Below are positions 9,210 to 19,442 of a stretch of 64,000 nt of DNA, in pieces (the first letter of the stretch is position 1; every line of letters starts with the position of its first letter). This DNA comes from Acholoe squamosa. Its lineage: Eukaryota > Annelida > Polychaeta > Phyllodocida > Polynoidae. Both the position numbers and the translations under genes were made by a program. The DNA lies in NCBI GenBank assembly GCA_949317995.1, contig OX439045.1:3124174-3188173 (forward strand). The letters are read 5' to 3'. Below the pieces are notes generated by a model. The model was not told the DNA's origin, did not search any database, and worked only from the letters and a program-made list of their open reading frames with translations.

Positions 9210-11834
9210 CTAGGCTGTTTCCACAGTCACCGGGGAGGGCTGGTGGTTTAGAAAATTAGCAATAGTCTGCATGTTTGACCTGGCGGTCTCCTCCTGTTGT
9301 TCGTCAATAATTATATCTGTTGTATTTTCCAGTGCTGTCATGGTCACCGGGCTGGTGCCACAATCATTCTGGAGAAGCATGGAGTAGTACAGTCCTTTGT
9401 TTTTAAGGGCTGGTATAGTACTGAACCTAGTGCGCCAAGGTAGGTGTATCACCTGAGGGAGGTGATAAGCAAATTCTCCTCTCTGTGTTGTTATAACTGC
9501 TGGTCCATTCCAGGTAAATATAGCCTTAGGTAGTGGGAAGGTTTTAACCACTATATCCTTATAGGTAGGGGCAGCTGCTGATTTAATCTCATCAAATTCA
9601 TGTGGTATTGGCCTTAAGGGTAGCGCGAAGTTTGAGTCTCCACAATATATTTTAAAATATATTGTGGGATTTGTGCGCTTGGCCACATTTTTCTTGCCAC
9701 AGTGTGTCTGTGCAAATTTCTTAAGGTACTTCATTATTCTGTAGGCTGAGTAGATGGTCAGGGTAAATAATATAGCAATTATCAGGGTGTGAGTTTCCTG
9801 AATTGTGAGGAAAGGGGTGTGGGTTTCCTCTGTAGGGGTTAATTTGGTAGGATTCTTATCTGGGAGCAATTTGTGTAGGGGCAGCTCGGTGACTAGTCTG
9901 AATGCTTTGGCTGTAGGCAGGTAGGCTACAGTCCCTCCTAGTCTGTATAATTTGAGTAGTATGTATACTATAAAAATGTGAGCTGATATCCCTAGGATGA
10001 GTGCTAAGCTTTGGAAGATTGGATGCTCTGTAACTCGACGTAGGTATGATTCCTCGTAGCGTGTTTCCATTTCCTTATTAAGGTTGGAGGCATCTTTTAA
10101 TACTGTTTTGGCAAAGGGCTCTAAATTCAGTTGAGTAATATCATCCATGATTGGATTTTCCTGTAGTTTTTCTAAGGTTCTAGAAAGGTTTACTACTGGG
10201 AAATTTGGAAGATTCTCTCTTTCATCTGGTTTGGTTTCAGAAATTTTGTTAAGTGCTGCCATGAATGGTAAATTAATTGTCTTGAGAATGTAATGAAATG
10301 ATAAGGTTGAGTTATAGGGCAACCTTGTGTTTGGAAGAGAAAATTCTCCTACACTGATCGTGCACCCACAGGGTACACCTAAGATTGAGTAGGACCGGGC
10401 TTTTCGAGTTTCAGACGTTTTACCATGGCAGTTGATAAAGTAATGGGGTTCATTAGTAGTGACCAGATACTCGTCTTCAGAAATGGAAATAGCATGGGTG
10501 GTAGGTGCTTGCAGTGGTGAAACTGTAAACTTGCAATGTTCCTTAATCTGTTGAGCCTGGTTAGTAAAAATGGCTACAGGGCATGTAGGCCTGTGTTTAT
10601 AGATTCTACCATTTACATCTCTGCATACCTTTACTGTAGTACCTTCACATGCCTGCATGTCTGCTGAGTCCAATTCGATAAATAATGATTCATCATAAGA
10701 TACTGCTAGAAACTCAGTTGTGGTTTGCAACTTGGTGACTCCTCTGGTGGGGGTCTCTTGTGTGTCTATAGGCATGGGTGATGTAATCATTTGGTACAGT
10801 TTGAAGGTGGAGGTGGTAGATTGTATTATAATGTCCAGATGAATATATATATGGTGAGCTGAGTAAGTGTATGAGGTCAGCTTCTGTGAATAATAGAAAT
10901 CTAAGTCGTTAATTGCGACTTGTGCTCCAGGGTGTGTGATCCTAAGTTTGTTATTAATGTCAATTAAGAATCTAGCAAGGTCTGAGGGTGGTACTATATC
11001 AGGGGTTAGGATTCCTGATGATAGCATCCTCAGGGCTGCATTTGTCCTTTGCAGTGATTGAACTGTATTCATTCTTGCTGCTATGATAATTAATGCATCA
11101 TTTAATACTTGCATTTTCTCCCTTTGAGTTTTCTCGTGCCTTGAATATGAGTCAAGTGACCTGGACATGTTAGAGGCCCACAGGTTGACGGTGTCACCTA
11201 TGGTGTTGATTGTGCTGTCTAGTACCTTCTTATCTTGGATGTATGCTTTAACAAACTTATCTTGTCTGTCTGTGATCTTTTCAATGAGATTAGCTGCTTC
11301 CTGATCCTGTTTAGCAAATTTTCTTAGTATTTCATCTATGTTCTTGAGCTGTCCCATTACTTGGTTTACATCTTCTACTGTGGCTAGACCTAGCACACCG
11401 CGAAACAGGGGTGCTAGAAAACCCAGTATGGCCTCTCTTTTGGCCTTGTCCAGTGTGTTTATGGGGTTGGATAAGAACAATTTGATGGAGGCTAGTGTTT
11501 CATTTATCTCCTTGTCTGCAATTTCCAGCAAGGTGTCTAGCTCCTTAGCTTGTTGGATAATTTGGCCAGAGGTTTGATCTTGTAGAGTAGGAGTGGTCAA
11601 ATGGAGTATTCTATCCCTTATGGATCCTTGGGTAACGGGTGCCCGAGGTATCTTGTAGGGGATAGCTAACAATAGTGTTGTGGTTGTATGTCCATTGACC
11701 AATGGTTGAGGGCTAGGTTTGAATACTACTCCTATGTTTTGTCTCACCACAGGTGTATAACCTGCAGCAAGTGGTTCTATAGTATATAATAACAGCATAG
11801 TTAGCAGTATGGGTGTAACTCTCAGTCTCCCCAT
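9210..11834 (-). CDS. env: Envelope glycoprotein, F-type fusion protein family
   Basis: About 874 aa from the ATG at 11,834 (the frame is open a few codons further). It starts with a signal peptide (hydrophobic run about residues 7-20). A furin-like KAKR at about 129-132 is followed by a fusion-peptide-like segment with GFLAPLFRGVLGLATVEDVNQ. That pattern (hydrophobic, Gly-rich, then E/D-D) marks the F-type envelopes of baculoviruses and errantiviruses. A heptad-rich helix follows, then a Cys-containing ectodomain. A first membrane span lies at about 606-628. A second hydrophobic span at about 681-698 and a further about 175-residue tail are unusual, because F-type envelopes normally end soon after one span. 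In the family the product mediates membrane fusion for entry. It would be translated from a spliced mRNA. The frame looks whole. Confidence 0.88.
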   Translation of the reverse strand: MGRLRVTPILLTMLLLYTIEPLAAGYTPVVRQNIGVVFKPSPQPLVNGHTTTTLLLAIPYKIPRAPVTQGSIRDRILHLTTPTLQDQTSGQIIQQAKELDTLLEIADKEINETLASIKLFLSNPINTLDKAKREAILGFLAPLFRGVLGLATVEDVNQVMGQLKNIDEILRKFAKQDQEAANLIEKITDRQDKFVKAYIQDKKVLDSTINTIGDTVNLWASNMSRSLDSYSRHEKTQREKMQVLNDALIIIAARMNTVQSLQRTNAALRMLSSGILTPDIVPPSDLARFLIDINNKLRITHPGAQVAINDLDFYYSQKLTSYTYSAHHIYIHLDIIIQSTTSTFKLYQMITSPMPIDTQETPTRGVTKLQTTTEFLAVSYDESLFIELDSADMQACEGTTVKVCRDVNGRIYKHRPTCPVAIFTNQAQQIKEHCKFTVSPLQAPTTHAISISEDEYLVTTNEPHYFINCHGKTSETRKARSYSILGVPCGCTISVGEFSLPNTRLPYNSTLSFHYILKTINLPFMAALNKISETKPDERENLPNFPVVNLSRTLEKLQENPIMDDITQLNLEPFAKTVLKDASNLNKEMETRYEESYLRRVTEHPIFQSLALILGISAHIFIVYILLKLYRLGGTVAYLPTAKAFRLVTELPLHKLLPDKNPTKLTPTEETHTPFLTIQETHTLIIAILFTLTIYSAYRIMKYLKKFAQTHCGKKNVAKRTNPTIYFKIYCGDSNFALPLRPIPHEFDEIKSAAAPTYKDIVVKTFPLPKAIFTWNGPAVITTQRGEFAYHLPQVIHLPWRTRFSTIPALKNKGLYYSMLLQNDCGTSPVTMTALENTTDIIIDEQQEETARSNMQTIANFLNHQPSPVTVETA

Positions 11835-11852
11835 GGTGCTTGTGTAAAGCAA

Positions 11853-12664
11853 GTTTGCTGTTTAAAGTCTTGTCAAATTTGTAGTGATTTGGTGCTGGTA
11901 AAGTCTAAGTGTATGGTGTAACACTTTAAATGAAGTGGTTCAAACTGTACCTTTGCAAGATTGAGCTGTCTTGGCAATATGTCCGGTGAGTCTATAGAGA
12001 TTGACCAGTAAATGGTAAGGTCAGGTTGAAGGTGAAGTAGGTGTGTTCTTTATCCTAGTGCAGTCTCTCCTAATGGAGAAGTGGGCTGGCTAATTCCCAA
12101 GTGGGGTCCTGTAGACTTGTGTTCCAGACTGCAGCTGGATGAAGACTGATGGTGGGCTATGGTCCACAGTGCTTCTTATGTAGCCTACCCTACCCACATC
12201 CATTGTGGGCCTGGTATTGTTTCTCTGGAGCAGGTGCACCTAATCTCCAGTGTCTGCTACTGTGGGGGTCTATTGTGTAATCTGTGTACTGGTAATTAGC
12301 TCCTCCTGTCATCCAGGACAGCCATTCATGACCGTCTAGACAGTTGTCTGAGGGTAGCTTATAAGGTCAATTGATCTCTATAGACTGCTGTGTTGGCATA
12401 GTGCGCTCTTTCATGTGGGGATTAGGCTTTAGACACTCCATTGTGTTACCCTTACTCTTCTTAGACTTCCTGTCTGCTTTACTTGGGGGGTCCCAGTCTT
12501 TGACCCTTTCAGAGGCAATAACCTACTGATATATTTACAAATTTGATTGGCTTTATATACATATAAGTAATTCATTATCAGTCACACATGTCTTATGTGT
12601 GGATGAAGAGAATTTGTAATACATTTTGAAAATCTTATGTTCTTTTGGTATCTCAATCTTGTTT
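11853..12664 (-). other. Pol-env intergenic region of the 16-kb element
   Basis: About 0.8 kb without an ORF of note. In LTR elements with env this interval normally carries the splice acceptor for the env mRNA. Candidate acceptors just before env on the minus strand end in TTTAAACAG and TTTACCAG. Neither keeps the short LTR-encoded exon in frame with env, so env should use its own ATG. Confidence 0.5.
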
Positions 12665-15600
12665 CTAATTTCTTGAAACTGCACCACACCTAGATGTCTT
12701 TCTTAGTATGTGGTGTGCAGGCCTAGGCTTGATAGGGCCTATGCCTGTGGTTTCTCTTGTAAGGGTGATATCATTTTTGTTCCTTACAATTTTGCTGTAG
12801 TATTTGGCCTCATGTGGAATAAGCCTGTGTGCAAATTCATTGTTTCTGACAGCCACAACCTTTTTCAGTCTGTCTATGTGCACTGGTCTGGCCACCAATA
12901 GATTGGTGTCCAAGTTTTTGAGTTTGGCACTTGTCAAACTAGGTCTGTCTACTACAACATATGGTCCCATAAAAAGGGGTTGAAGTTTCTTACACTCTGT
13001 GTTGGTCAGGATTCTTGGTATGTTTAGGTACACCATGTCGGTGACCTTGATTTCCTGTGGTGTAAGTTTCTTATCATATCTATCCTTCCTTTCCTTTTGT
13101 AGCTTGGCGACCCTTTCTATAGCTTTCCTCCTAGAGGTATCCTGATTTGTTATCATGTTGGCTACATGGTCTGCTACGGTGGAAATGTCTTCCTGTATTC
13201 CCAGCCCTAAGTCCATTGGAGTGGCTGGGTTTCTTCCATGAAGTAGGAAGAAAGGGGTGAATCCTGTGGTTTGGGATTCTGTGTTATTTAATGCAAAGGT
13301 TATGGGTTCAATAAATGAATCCCAATTGTTTTGGTGCTTTGAGCAGAATGCTCTGAGTGCTGTGCCTATGCTAGCATTGAATCTCTCTACAAGCCCATTT
13401 GATTGTGGCCTGTATGGTGAGGAGAATTTATGTTTGATCTTGAGGTGTTTAGTTAACTTTGTGAACTTTGCACCTGTATAACATGTCCCATTGTCTGTTT
13501 GAAGAGTGGCTGGTGTTCCATGATGACAAATTATATTCTTGTAGAACTCTGCTGCTGTTGTTTCAGCTTTTAAGTCAGTAGTAGCCCAAGCTGTTGCATA
13601 TCTGGTAGCATAATCTATGCAGACTTGTATATGTTTGTTTCCCCTGGCAGTTGTGGGAAGTGGTCCCACCGCGTCTAGGTTTAGGAACTTCATTGGTGAA
13701 GTCATGTACTCTCTCACTGTCATTGGTGTTTTGTGTGAGTGTACTTGCCTTTTTGCTGTGAGGCATGTGTGGCAGGTGGAAACATATTTTGTTGTGTCTG
13801 CTAGCATAGACTTCCAATATACCCTAGGTCGGAGTGCTGACAGCACCCTACTTGAACCAAGATGGCCGCCAGTAGGTGAGTCATGGAAATACTGTAGTGT
13901 ACTTGTTACCCATTGCTGTGGTATAACAATTTGAAGTGGTACAGTATTGGTTTTTCTCCAATTTATGGGGCATATATGGACTAATGTACCATTTACCAAG
14001 GTGTATGTCTGGCCTTGGTTGATGATTCTATTTCCTTGTGCTTTTGGTGCAGGCAAGGTCCCATCCTCAAGATATTGTATCAGGGGCAACAGTTCCTTGT
14101 CCTTCCTTTGTTCCAAGCCAAGGTTTGTACCTGAGATGGATGTGTCGGGAATCTGATCTAGTAATTGATTTATATCTAGCACATGTTGTTTTATTCTGTC
14201 TCTTTCTTTTTCTTTTTCATCGACTATTGGCCTATCTTGTGCCTTTTGTTGGGGTGTGTCACTCTTGTTTGGGTGTGTAGGCTCCTTTGGAGGGCCTATT
14301 CTCGCCTTGGTGGGAGTGGCAACCTTTTTCTTTAAAGGCACAATTTGCTTTTTGTCATTCTTCTTTGTCTCAGAGTTCTTTGACTTAGTAGATGCAGTGT
14401 CTTTTGTGACATTTTTCCTGGCAGGTGGGGTTTTGGTAGGTTTGTTTCCTGTGACCTTTTTCTCATGTAGAATAGTTTGTGATTGTGTGGGGGGTTTTGG
14501 TGTGCCCTCCTGAATCATTTCTCTAGTCTTTGAGCGTGTGGTCATAGGACACAAATGGTTTGATGTTTCCTCTCCCTGCATTGATTCAAAGAATCTGACT
14601 GATTTGGAAGTTGCTTGAGTAATAGCATATATTGTGTCTTCTGAATCTTCATCGTCTGAGTCAGGTGGGGTGAAGGGTGGCTCCTTTGGAGTTGCCTTCA
14701 GCATCTGATTGAGTGATGAGAATTCAATAGGCTCGAAGTCATTATCTGGAAAGAGTTGTGAGTATTCTCTCTCACAGTGGCAAAACACATAGTGTGTAGA
14801 TTGCTTCAAGATACCCCTAATGGGTGTCTCTGGCCTTTCAATGGTGTTGGGTGGATCATCCCTTTTGAATGGTACCTTCTTTGTTACTTTTGCAAACTTG
14901 GTTCTACTGGCTGCTCTAACTCTCCTTGGTGGGGGTGGAGGGCTAGTCATGGGTCCAGAATCTGGGTATTCTCTTCTAGACATAGCATCTGGTGGTATGT
15001 TATCATCACCTTTCACATGTTGGATGGTGAATGAAAATTGTTGTATGTCTAGAGCCCATCTGGCCCATCTATGTGTGAGTCCTGTATTGGTTAATAGTGG
15101 GATTAGGGCTGCATGGTCTGTGTATAATTGGAAGTGTCTAGTCTCTAGATAGTGTCTGAAGTGTAATACTCCATACACTACTACCAGTAGTTCTCTCTCT
15201 GTGGTATTGTAATTTCTCTCATGTTTGGAGAGGGTTCTACCTGCAAAGGCTACTGGTCTGAGCACTCCTTCATTATCTCTCTGTGAGAGTACAGCTCCTA
15301 AACTCACATTGGAAGCATCAGTTGCCAAACTGAACTCTTTCTCATAGTTTGGATATCTGAGAAGAGCATTGGTACAGAGGGCATGCTTTAATGTTTTGAA
15401 AGCATTATCTGCCTCTTCTGTCCAGACAAATGTTTTGAGATGTGTCTGTAGATCATACAATGGTCTAGCAATTTGGGCATAACCTTTGATAAACTTTTTG
15501 AAGTATTGGCATAGGCCTGTGAAGGATCGGACATTTTTGACTGATTTTGGTGTTGGGAAGGTTTTGATTGATTCCACCTTTGTGGGAGATGGTTGCAGTC

Positions 15601-16576
15601 CCATGGGTGTCACTCTCATTCCCAAGAAGTCTATTCTGTCTATGAAGTATTCACATTTTGATTTCTTCAGTTTGAGTTTACCAACTCTTAGGCTGTTGAA
15701 CACATCTTCCAGGTCATGGAAGTGTTGTTCGATTGATGGTGATAGTACCAATATGTCATCTAGGTATGGTAGGGCACATTTGTACTTGAGTTTGTTCAGA
15801 ATTAATGTGACTAGATGGCAGAATCCCGCCGGTGCCGTCGCTAAACCCATCGGCATCCTTTCATAGACATATTTTTTGTCATTTGCTATGAATGCGGTTT
15901 TATGCTGATCCTCCTGTCTTATAGGAATTTGAAAAAATCCCTGTTGGGCATCTAGCTTACTGAATACTCTTGGTCTGAGTGACCCTATCATGTCTAGAGT
16001 GTCATCGGCCCGGGGTGTAGATAAGGCTTGATTTATCGTGTTTTGGTTCAAATAACGAAAATCTGTGACGAGCCTATGGCCTCCCGATGATTTTTGTACT
16101 AAAAAGGATCTGGAAGCCCAGGGGCCTTCAGCACATTCTCTCAGAATGCCCTGTTGTACTAGCCTTTCACACTCTTCCCCTATTGCGGCCTGTTTTTCTG
16201 GTGTTTGTCTATATGGTAGGAAATGACATGGCACTGCCTCAGGTTTTACATGTATTGAGTGTGTATACAGGTGTGTGGCACCAATGTCTCCATCTTTTCC
16301 TACAAATACATCATCATACTTGGTCAGCAGTGATCCTAATCTATCATGCTGATCTTTGGATGTGAGCACAGATTTTGGTGGAACATTCTCTTCCAATTCT
16401 GGCTCGAGGTCATGTGCCTCACTATGTATAGCAGCTATTTCAGAGAGTCTGATTGAGTTGGGTTCAGGGTCAGCATATGTGGACTCACAGTCTGAGTCTG
16501 TGTCACTGAATTGAGTTACATCCTCGGGCCGTATGGCTGAGATGGATTGATCAGTGTGTGGGGTAGTGTCTGACAC
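12665..16576 (-). CDS. pol: Pol: reverse transcriptase, RNase H and integrase
   Basis: 1,303 codons, one open frame. The RT domain holds the catalytic YLDD at about residues 271-274. RNase H follows with TDASN near 415 and the YTDH block. A Lys/Pro/Ser/Thr-rich linker of about 290 residues (about 535-825) with little apparent structure separates RNase H from integrase, much longer than usual in Ty3/gypsy Pol. Integrase has the HHCC zinc module (GHLGSSRVL to CHTC) and the DDE core (NLDAVGPL, QTDNG, NGLVERFN). The frame lies -1 relative to pro and is open upstream past the pro stop, so expression by a -1 shift is likely, as in retroviruses with separate pro and pol frames. The first in-frame codon shown is not ATG, which fits that. 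The region copies the RNA genome to DNA and inserts it. Confidence 0.96.
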   Translation of the reverse strand: MSDTTPHTDQSISAIRPEDVTQFSDTDSDCESTYADPEPNSIRLSEIAAIHSEAHDLEPELEENVPPKSVLTSKDQHDRLGSLLTKYDDVFVGKDGDIGATHLYTHSIHVKPEAVPCHFLPYRQTPEKQAAIGEECERLVQQGILRECAEGPWASRSFLVQKSSGGHRLVTDFRYLNQNTINQALSTPRADDTLDMIGSLRPRVFSKLDAQQGFFQIPIRQEDQHKTAFIANDKKYVYERMPMGLATAPAGFCHLVTLILNKLKYKCALPYLDDILVLSPSIEQHFHDLEDVFNSLRVGKLKLKKSKCEYFIDRIDFLGMRVTPMGLQPSPTKVESIKTFPTPKSVKNVRSFTGLCQYFKKFIKGYAQIARPLYDLQTHLKTFVWTEEADNAFKTLKHALCTNALLRYPNYEKEFSLATDASNVSLGAVLSQRDNEGVLRPVAFAGRTLSKHERNYNTTERELLVVVYGVLHFRHYLETRHFQLYTDHAALIPLLTNTGLTHRWARWALDIQQFSFTIQHVKGDDNIPPDAMSRREYPDSGPMTSPPPPPRRVRAASRTKFAKVTKKVPFKRDDPPNTIERPETPIRGILKQSTHYVFCHCEREYSQLFPDNDFEPIEFSSLNQMLKATPKEPPFTPPDSDDEDSEDTIYAITQATSKSVRFFESMQGEETSNHLCPMTTRSKTREMIQEGTPKPPTQSQTILHEKKVTGNKPTKTPPARKNVTKDTASTKSKNSETKKNDKKQIVPLKKKVATPTKARIGPPKEPTHPNKSDTPQQKAQDRPIVDEKEKERDRIKQHVLDINQLLDQIPDTSISGTNLGLEQRKDKELLPLIQYLEDGTLPAPKAQGNRIINQGQTYTLVNGTLVHICPINWRKTNTVPLQIVIPQQWVTSTLQYFHDSPTGGHLGSSRVLSALRPRVYWKSMLADTTKYVSTCHTCLTAKRQVHSHKTPMTVREYMTSPMKFLNLDAVGPLPTTARGNKHIQVCIDYATRYATAWATTDLKAETTAAEFYKNIICHHGTPATLQTDNGTCYTGAKFTKLTKHLKIKHKFSSPYRPQSNGLVERFNASIGTALRAFCSKHQNNWDSFIEPITFALNNTESQTTGFTPFFLLHGRNPATPMDLGLGIQEDISTVADHVANMITNQDTSRRKAIERVAKLQKERKDRYDKKLTPQEIKVTDMVYLNIPRILTNTECKKLQPLFMGPYVVVDRPSLTSAKLKNLDTNLLVARPVHIDRLKKVVAVRNNEFAHRLIPHEAKYYSKIVRNKNDITLTRETTGIGPIKPRPAHHILRKTSRCGAVSRN

Positions 16577-16623
16577 CTGTTGGGGTTTTTCTAAATCAGA
16601 TTCCTTGACTTCCTGAAATAGAG

Positions 16624-17397
16624 CTATGATGGCACCCTTTTTGATTTTATATGTGGGCGCCTGCTGGTGTTGAGTAACACTAGGGGATGTTTGTTATTTT
16701 CCCTGGGGGTTACTGCTGCCCTTTGAACTAGATATGGGGCATTGTTATTTCTTTGGAGGTTATCTACTACTCCAGTTTTGCCTTGCAGTGATTGAGTAGA
16801 TGTGACTTTACCCAATACTGCAAGTTCAGAGAATGGAGGGATGGTAAAATCCCTCACTGCCCTAATGGGTTTGAGAATTTGTTCAGGATCAACATTAAAT
16901 TCAATTTGAGATTTTGTAGTGCTTAAGAAATCTGTGCCGAGAACAACGGGCTGTGTGAGGTTGGGAATTACAGCAAATTGGTATTGGAATCTGACACCTT
17001 GGATTCTAAAGTTCAGCATAGCTGAATGTCTAACATGACACACCGATCCATCTGCCAAATGGATGTTGATTTTAGATTTCCTCAGTTGGATATGGAATCT
17101 CTTTTGGAGATCCATGAGGAATGATTGTCTGACACAGGTGATAGTAGCACCTGTATCAACCAAACATTGTACATCTGAAACATCATATAGATTTGCATTG
17201 ATACAGCCATTTTGAAGAAGTACAATAGAAAGCTTGGTACTCTCACCTGTATCCTTTGATGATGAATCTGGTGGGGTGATGTGTATCACTGATGGACGTC
17301 TCTGTCTGTTAGATGGTAGATTGGCACTAGCAATTGTCTCTGGTTGGATCTTTGTTAATCCTGATTGATTGTTTGTATTTGGGGTGTCACAGTGCAC
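16624..17397 (-). CDS. pro: Retroviral-type aspartic protease
   Basis: About 257 codons in its own frame. The active-site motif is LVDTGATI at about residues 78-86, with flanking strands (CVRQSFL after it) and a VLGTDFL block further on. It would cut the Gag and Gag-Pro-Pol polyproteins during particle maturation. The frame is -1 relative to gag and open upstream through the gag stop, so it is probably made by -1 frameshifting; serial -1 shifts from gag to pro to pol are known from beta- and deltaretroviruses. A Ser/Asn-rich stretch precedes the catalytic part. Confidence 0.92.
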   Translation of the reverse strand: MHCDTPNTNNQSGLTKIQPETIASANLPSNRQRRPSVIHITPPDSSSKDTGESTKLSIVLLQNGCINANLYDVSDVQCLVDTGATITCVRQSFLMDLQKRFHIQLRKSKINIHLADGSVCHVRHSAMLNFRIQGVRFQYQFAVIPNLTQPVVLGTDFLSTTKSQIEFNVDPEQILKPIRAVRDFTIPPFSELAVLGKVTSTQSLQGKTGVVDNLQRNNNAPYLVQRAAVTPRENNKHPLVLLNTSRRPHIKSKRVPS

Positions 17398-17420
17398 TGG
17401 CCCATCGGCACTGTGACATC

Positions 17421-19442
17421 CTAGTTTTCCTGGTTCTGTGGGGTGGTTGAGATGCTTGCCACCAGGAGCTTGGAGATTTGATCCATTACATGAGGTGGTA
17501 TTTGGGGGTTACTTCGTTGGTTCCCCTGGTAACCTCTTGTGTCAGGTTTGTAATCCTCCTGGCGTGAGTTGGAACCCTGGTTATATTGACCAGAGTTGCT
17601 GTATTGACCGGAGTTATTGGATCTCTGGTTGTTGTAGGCGCCATTGTTGTTGTAGGATCCACTGTTGTAGTTCCTATGTGGACTCTGGCTCCTACTGTTG
17701 GATCCTTGGTTATAGGATCCAGAGTTGTTTGAACCCTGGCTGTTGTTGTAGGATCCAGAGTTGTTGTAGGATCCAGAGTTGTAGTTCCTATGTGGACTCT
17801 GGCTCCTACTGTTGGATCCTTGATTATTATAGGATCTGCCATTACTTGGGGTTCTGTCTCTCCTATCACTGTATGAAGAGTTACCATTGTTGGAGTTGGA
17901 AGAGTTGTTGTCTTTCCTACTGTTGTGACCCCCCAGGTTGTTGTTGTTGCCCCCTCTACCTCTACCTCTATTGGATTGGTAGTTGGGGTCATAGTTATTT
18001 CCTCTGTATCTACCGGTAGGGTCTCTTGATGCAACCTTAGCCTCCTGTTGCCTTACATGGGCACTAGACATTAGGTTAACATCTTCATCTGCACTAGTGC
18101 TGATTTCCTGGACCTTTTTCTTAGTAGGCTGTGGGTTGGACTCTGCATCCCTCACCTTCCTAGATCTCTCTTGGGTCTCAACCTCTAGGGCTAGGTCTAG
18201 GGCCTGGTCAAAAGAGTCTATTTTCTTGTTCTCAAGAGCTACAGAGATCCAGGGCCTCATGCCTTGGGTGAATGCCTTGCTTAGGATTTCATCGCTTTGG
18301 CGTTGGGCATTACACACCTTCCTGAGATGGCATGCATAGTCTAGGACAGGTTCATCTACCTTTTGTGCACGGAGTGCAGTCCTTGAGATTATATTGTCTC
18401 GAGTAGCAAAATACTCTTTTAATTTATTCACTACATTGGTCCATGTCAACATGTCGGGTGTGGCACTCTCCCTGAAGGATTCAAACCAAGCTAGTGCTTG
18501 TCCTTCGAGGTACTTGGGTAAATATGTTACCATGGTGTCACTGTCTGTTACTTTGTACTTATCCTTCAGATATTCTGGGAATTTGTGATCAATAAATAAT
18601 GCTGTTGACATGAGTGGTGATGGGTGTGAAAAGGTTTTGGGTTTTGTTACCTCATGTAGCCTGATCTTTCTGTCATCCTGTTGTTTTCTGTCTATGAGTT
18701 TGGTCATGTTGGACACCATGGAGATTATGATGTCATCTTTGGATCCAGAGGCAGATGGTGTGACAACAGGTGTGATGGCAGGTGTGGGAGGCTGTGGGGT
18801 CTGGGATGATACCATCTTCATGAGATCTGCTATCTGTTGTTGTTGTCTCTCTAGGGACTTCCGCTGATCTTCCATGGCCTTCTGTTGAGCATCTATTGCT
18901 GCATTCCTCTCTGCCAGTTGTTGGTTGAGGATCCTCTCCCTTTCCTCCTGCTGGGACTTGTTGGTCTCTAGGGCAGTAACTGCATCTTGGATGGCCTTCT
19001 CATAGGCCCTTATCTTCTCAGCTGTCTGATTAGGTTGGGGGCCTTCATCGGTGTCCATGATGGAGGGTGTGGGGGAGGTGTCTCTGGAGGAGTGGCTGTC
19101 AAAGGCTGGAGCTGGGGTGGAGGATCTAGATGAGGGTGTGGATCCACCCCCTGAGGCAGATCCTTCTTCCCCTGAGGTAGATAGCGTGAGTTGAGCGTCC
19201 TGTAGAGATCCCTGGGAAATGTTGGATCCCTGAGAACTGGTTGTTCCCTGAGTAGACAGGGTGGGTGGTGTGGGGTCTACTGAGTGTGGGTCTGTTGTAT
19301 TGGAGGCTGGTTTGCCTCCTGTGGGCCTCCTAGATCTAGGTGGGAGGGAGACCTCTTCAACAGGCCCCTGACTACGTAAGGTCTTTGTGTGTTGTTCTGC
19401 CAGCTTGACTGATAAGGCCTTGATGTGTGTGGTGGACCTCAC
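17421..19442 (-). CDS. gag: Gag structural polyprotein
   Basis: Open frame of up to 673 codons. From N to C it has a Ser/Thr/Pro-rich segment and a charged coiled coil (about 141-209, rich in Gln/Glu). A capsid-like domain of the Retrotrans_gag type follows from about 277 to 425 (VTYLPKYLEGQALAWFESF, ALRAQ, later FTQGMRPWI). The C-terminal part is Asn/Gly/Ser/Arg-rich with RGRGRGG and internal repeats built on RSQSPHRNYNSGSYNN. There is no Cys-His zinc knuckle, so RNA binding would rest on the Arg/Gly-rich tail, as in spumavirus Gag. The 5' edge of the frame merges with the 20-bp satellite, so the initiation site is not resolved. Confidence 0.9.
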   Translation of the reverse strand: MRSTTHIKALSVKLAEQHTKTLRSQGPVEEVSLPPRSRRPTGGKPASNTTDPHSVDPTPPTLSTQGTTSSQGSNISQGSLQDAQLTLSTSGEEGSASGGGSTPSSRSSTPAPAFDSHSSRDTSPTPSIMDTDEGPQPNQTAEKIRAYEKAIQDAVTALETNKSQQEERERILNQQLAERNAAIDAQQKAMEDQRKSLERQQQQIADLMKMVSSQTPQPPTPAITPVVTPSASGSKDDIIISMVSNMTKLIDRKQQDDRKIRLHEVTKPKTFSHPSPLMSTALFIDHKFPEYLKDKYKVTDSDTMVTYLPKYLEGQALAWFESFRESATPDMLTWTNVVNKLKEYFATRDNIISRTALRAQKVDEPVLDYACHLRKVCNAQRQSDEILSKAFTQGMRPWISVALENKKIDSFDQALDLALEVETQERSRKVRDAESNPQPTKKKVQEISTSADEDVNLMSSAHVRQQEAKVASRDPTGRYRGNNYDPNYQSNRGRGRGGNNNNLGGHNSRKDNNSSNSNNGNSSYSDRRDRTPSNGRSYNNQGSNSRSQSPHRNYNSGSYNNSGSYNNSQGSNNSGSYNQGSNSRSQSPHRNYNSGSYNNNGAYNNQRSNNSGQYSNSGQYNQGSNSRQEDYKPDTRGYQGNQRSNPQIPPHVMDQISKLLVASISTTPQNQEN
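17640..17830 (-). repeat. Internal coding repeat in gag tail
   Basis: Two near-identical stretches of about 50-60 bp (around 17,660-17,705 and 17,775-17,825) encode NQGSNSRSQSPHRNYNSGSYN. Shorter AGTTGTTGTAGGATCC units lie between them. They lengthen the Asn/Gly/Ser-rich RNA-binding tail. Confidence 0.8.

Noticed and set aside
17438-18034. Long ORFs on the other strand and in another frame over the gag tail
   Set aside because: They arise from the low-complexity repeated gag coding sequence and have no family or start signals of their own.
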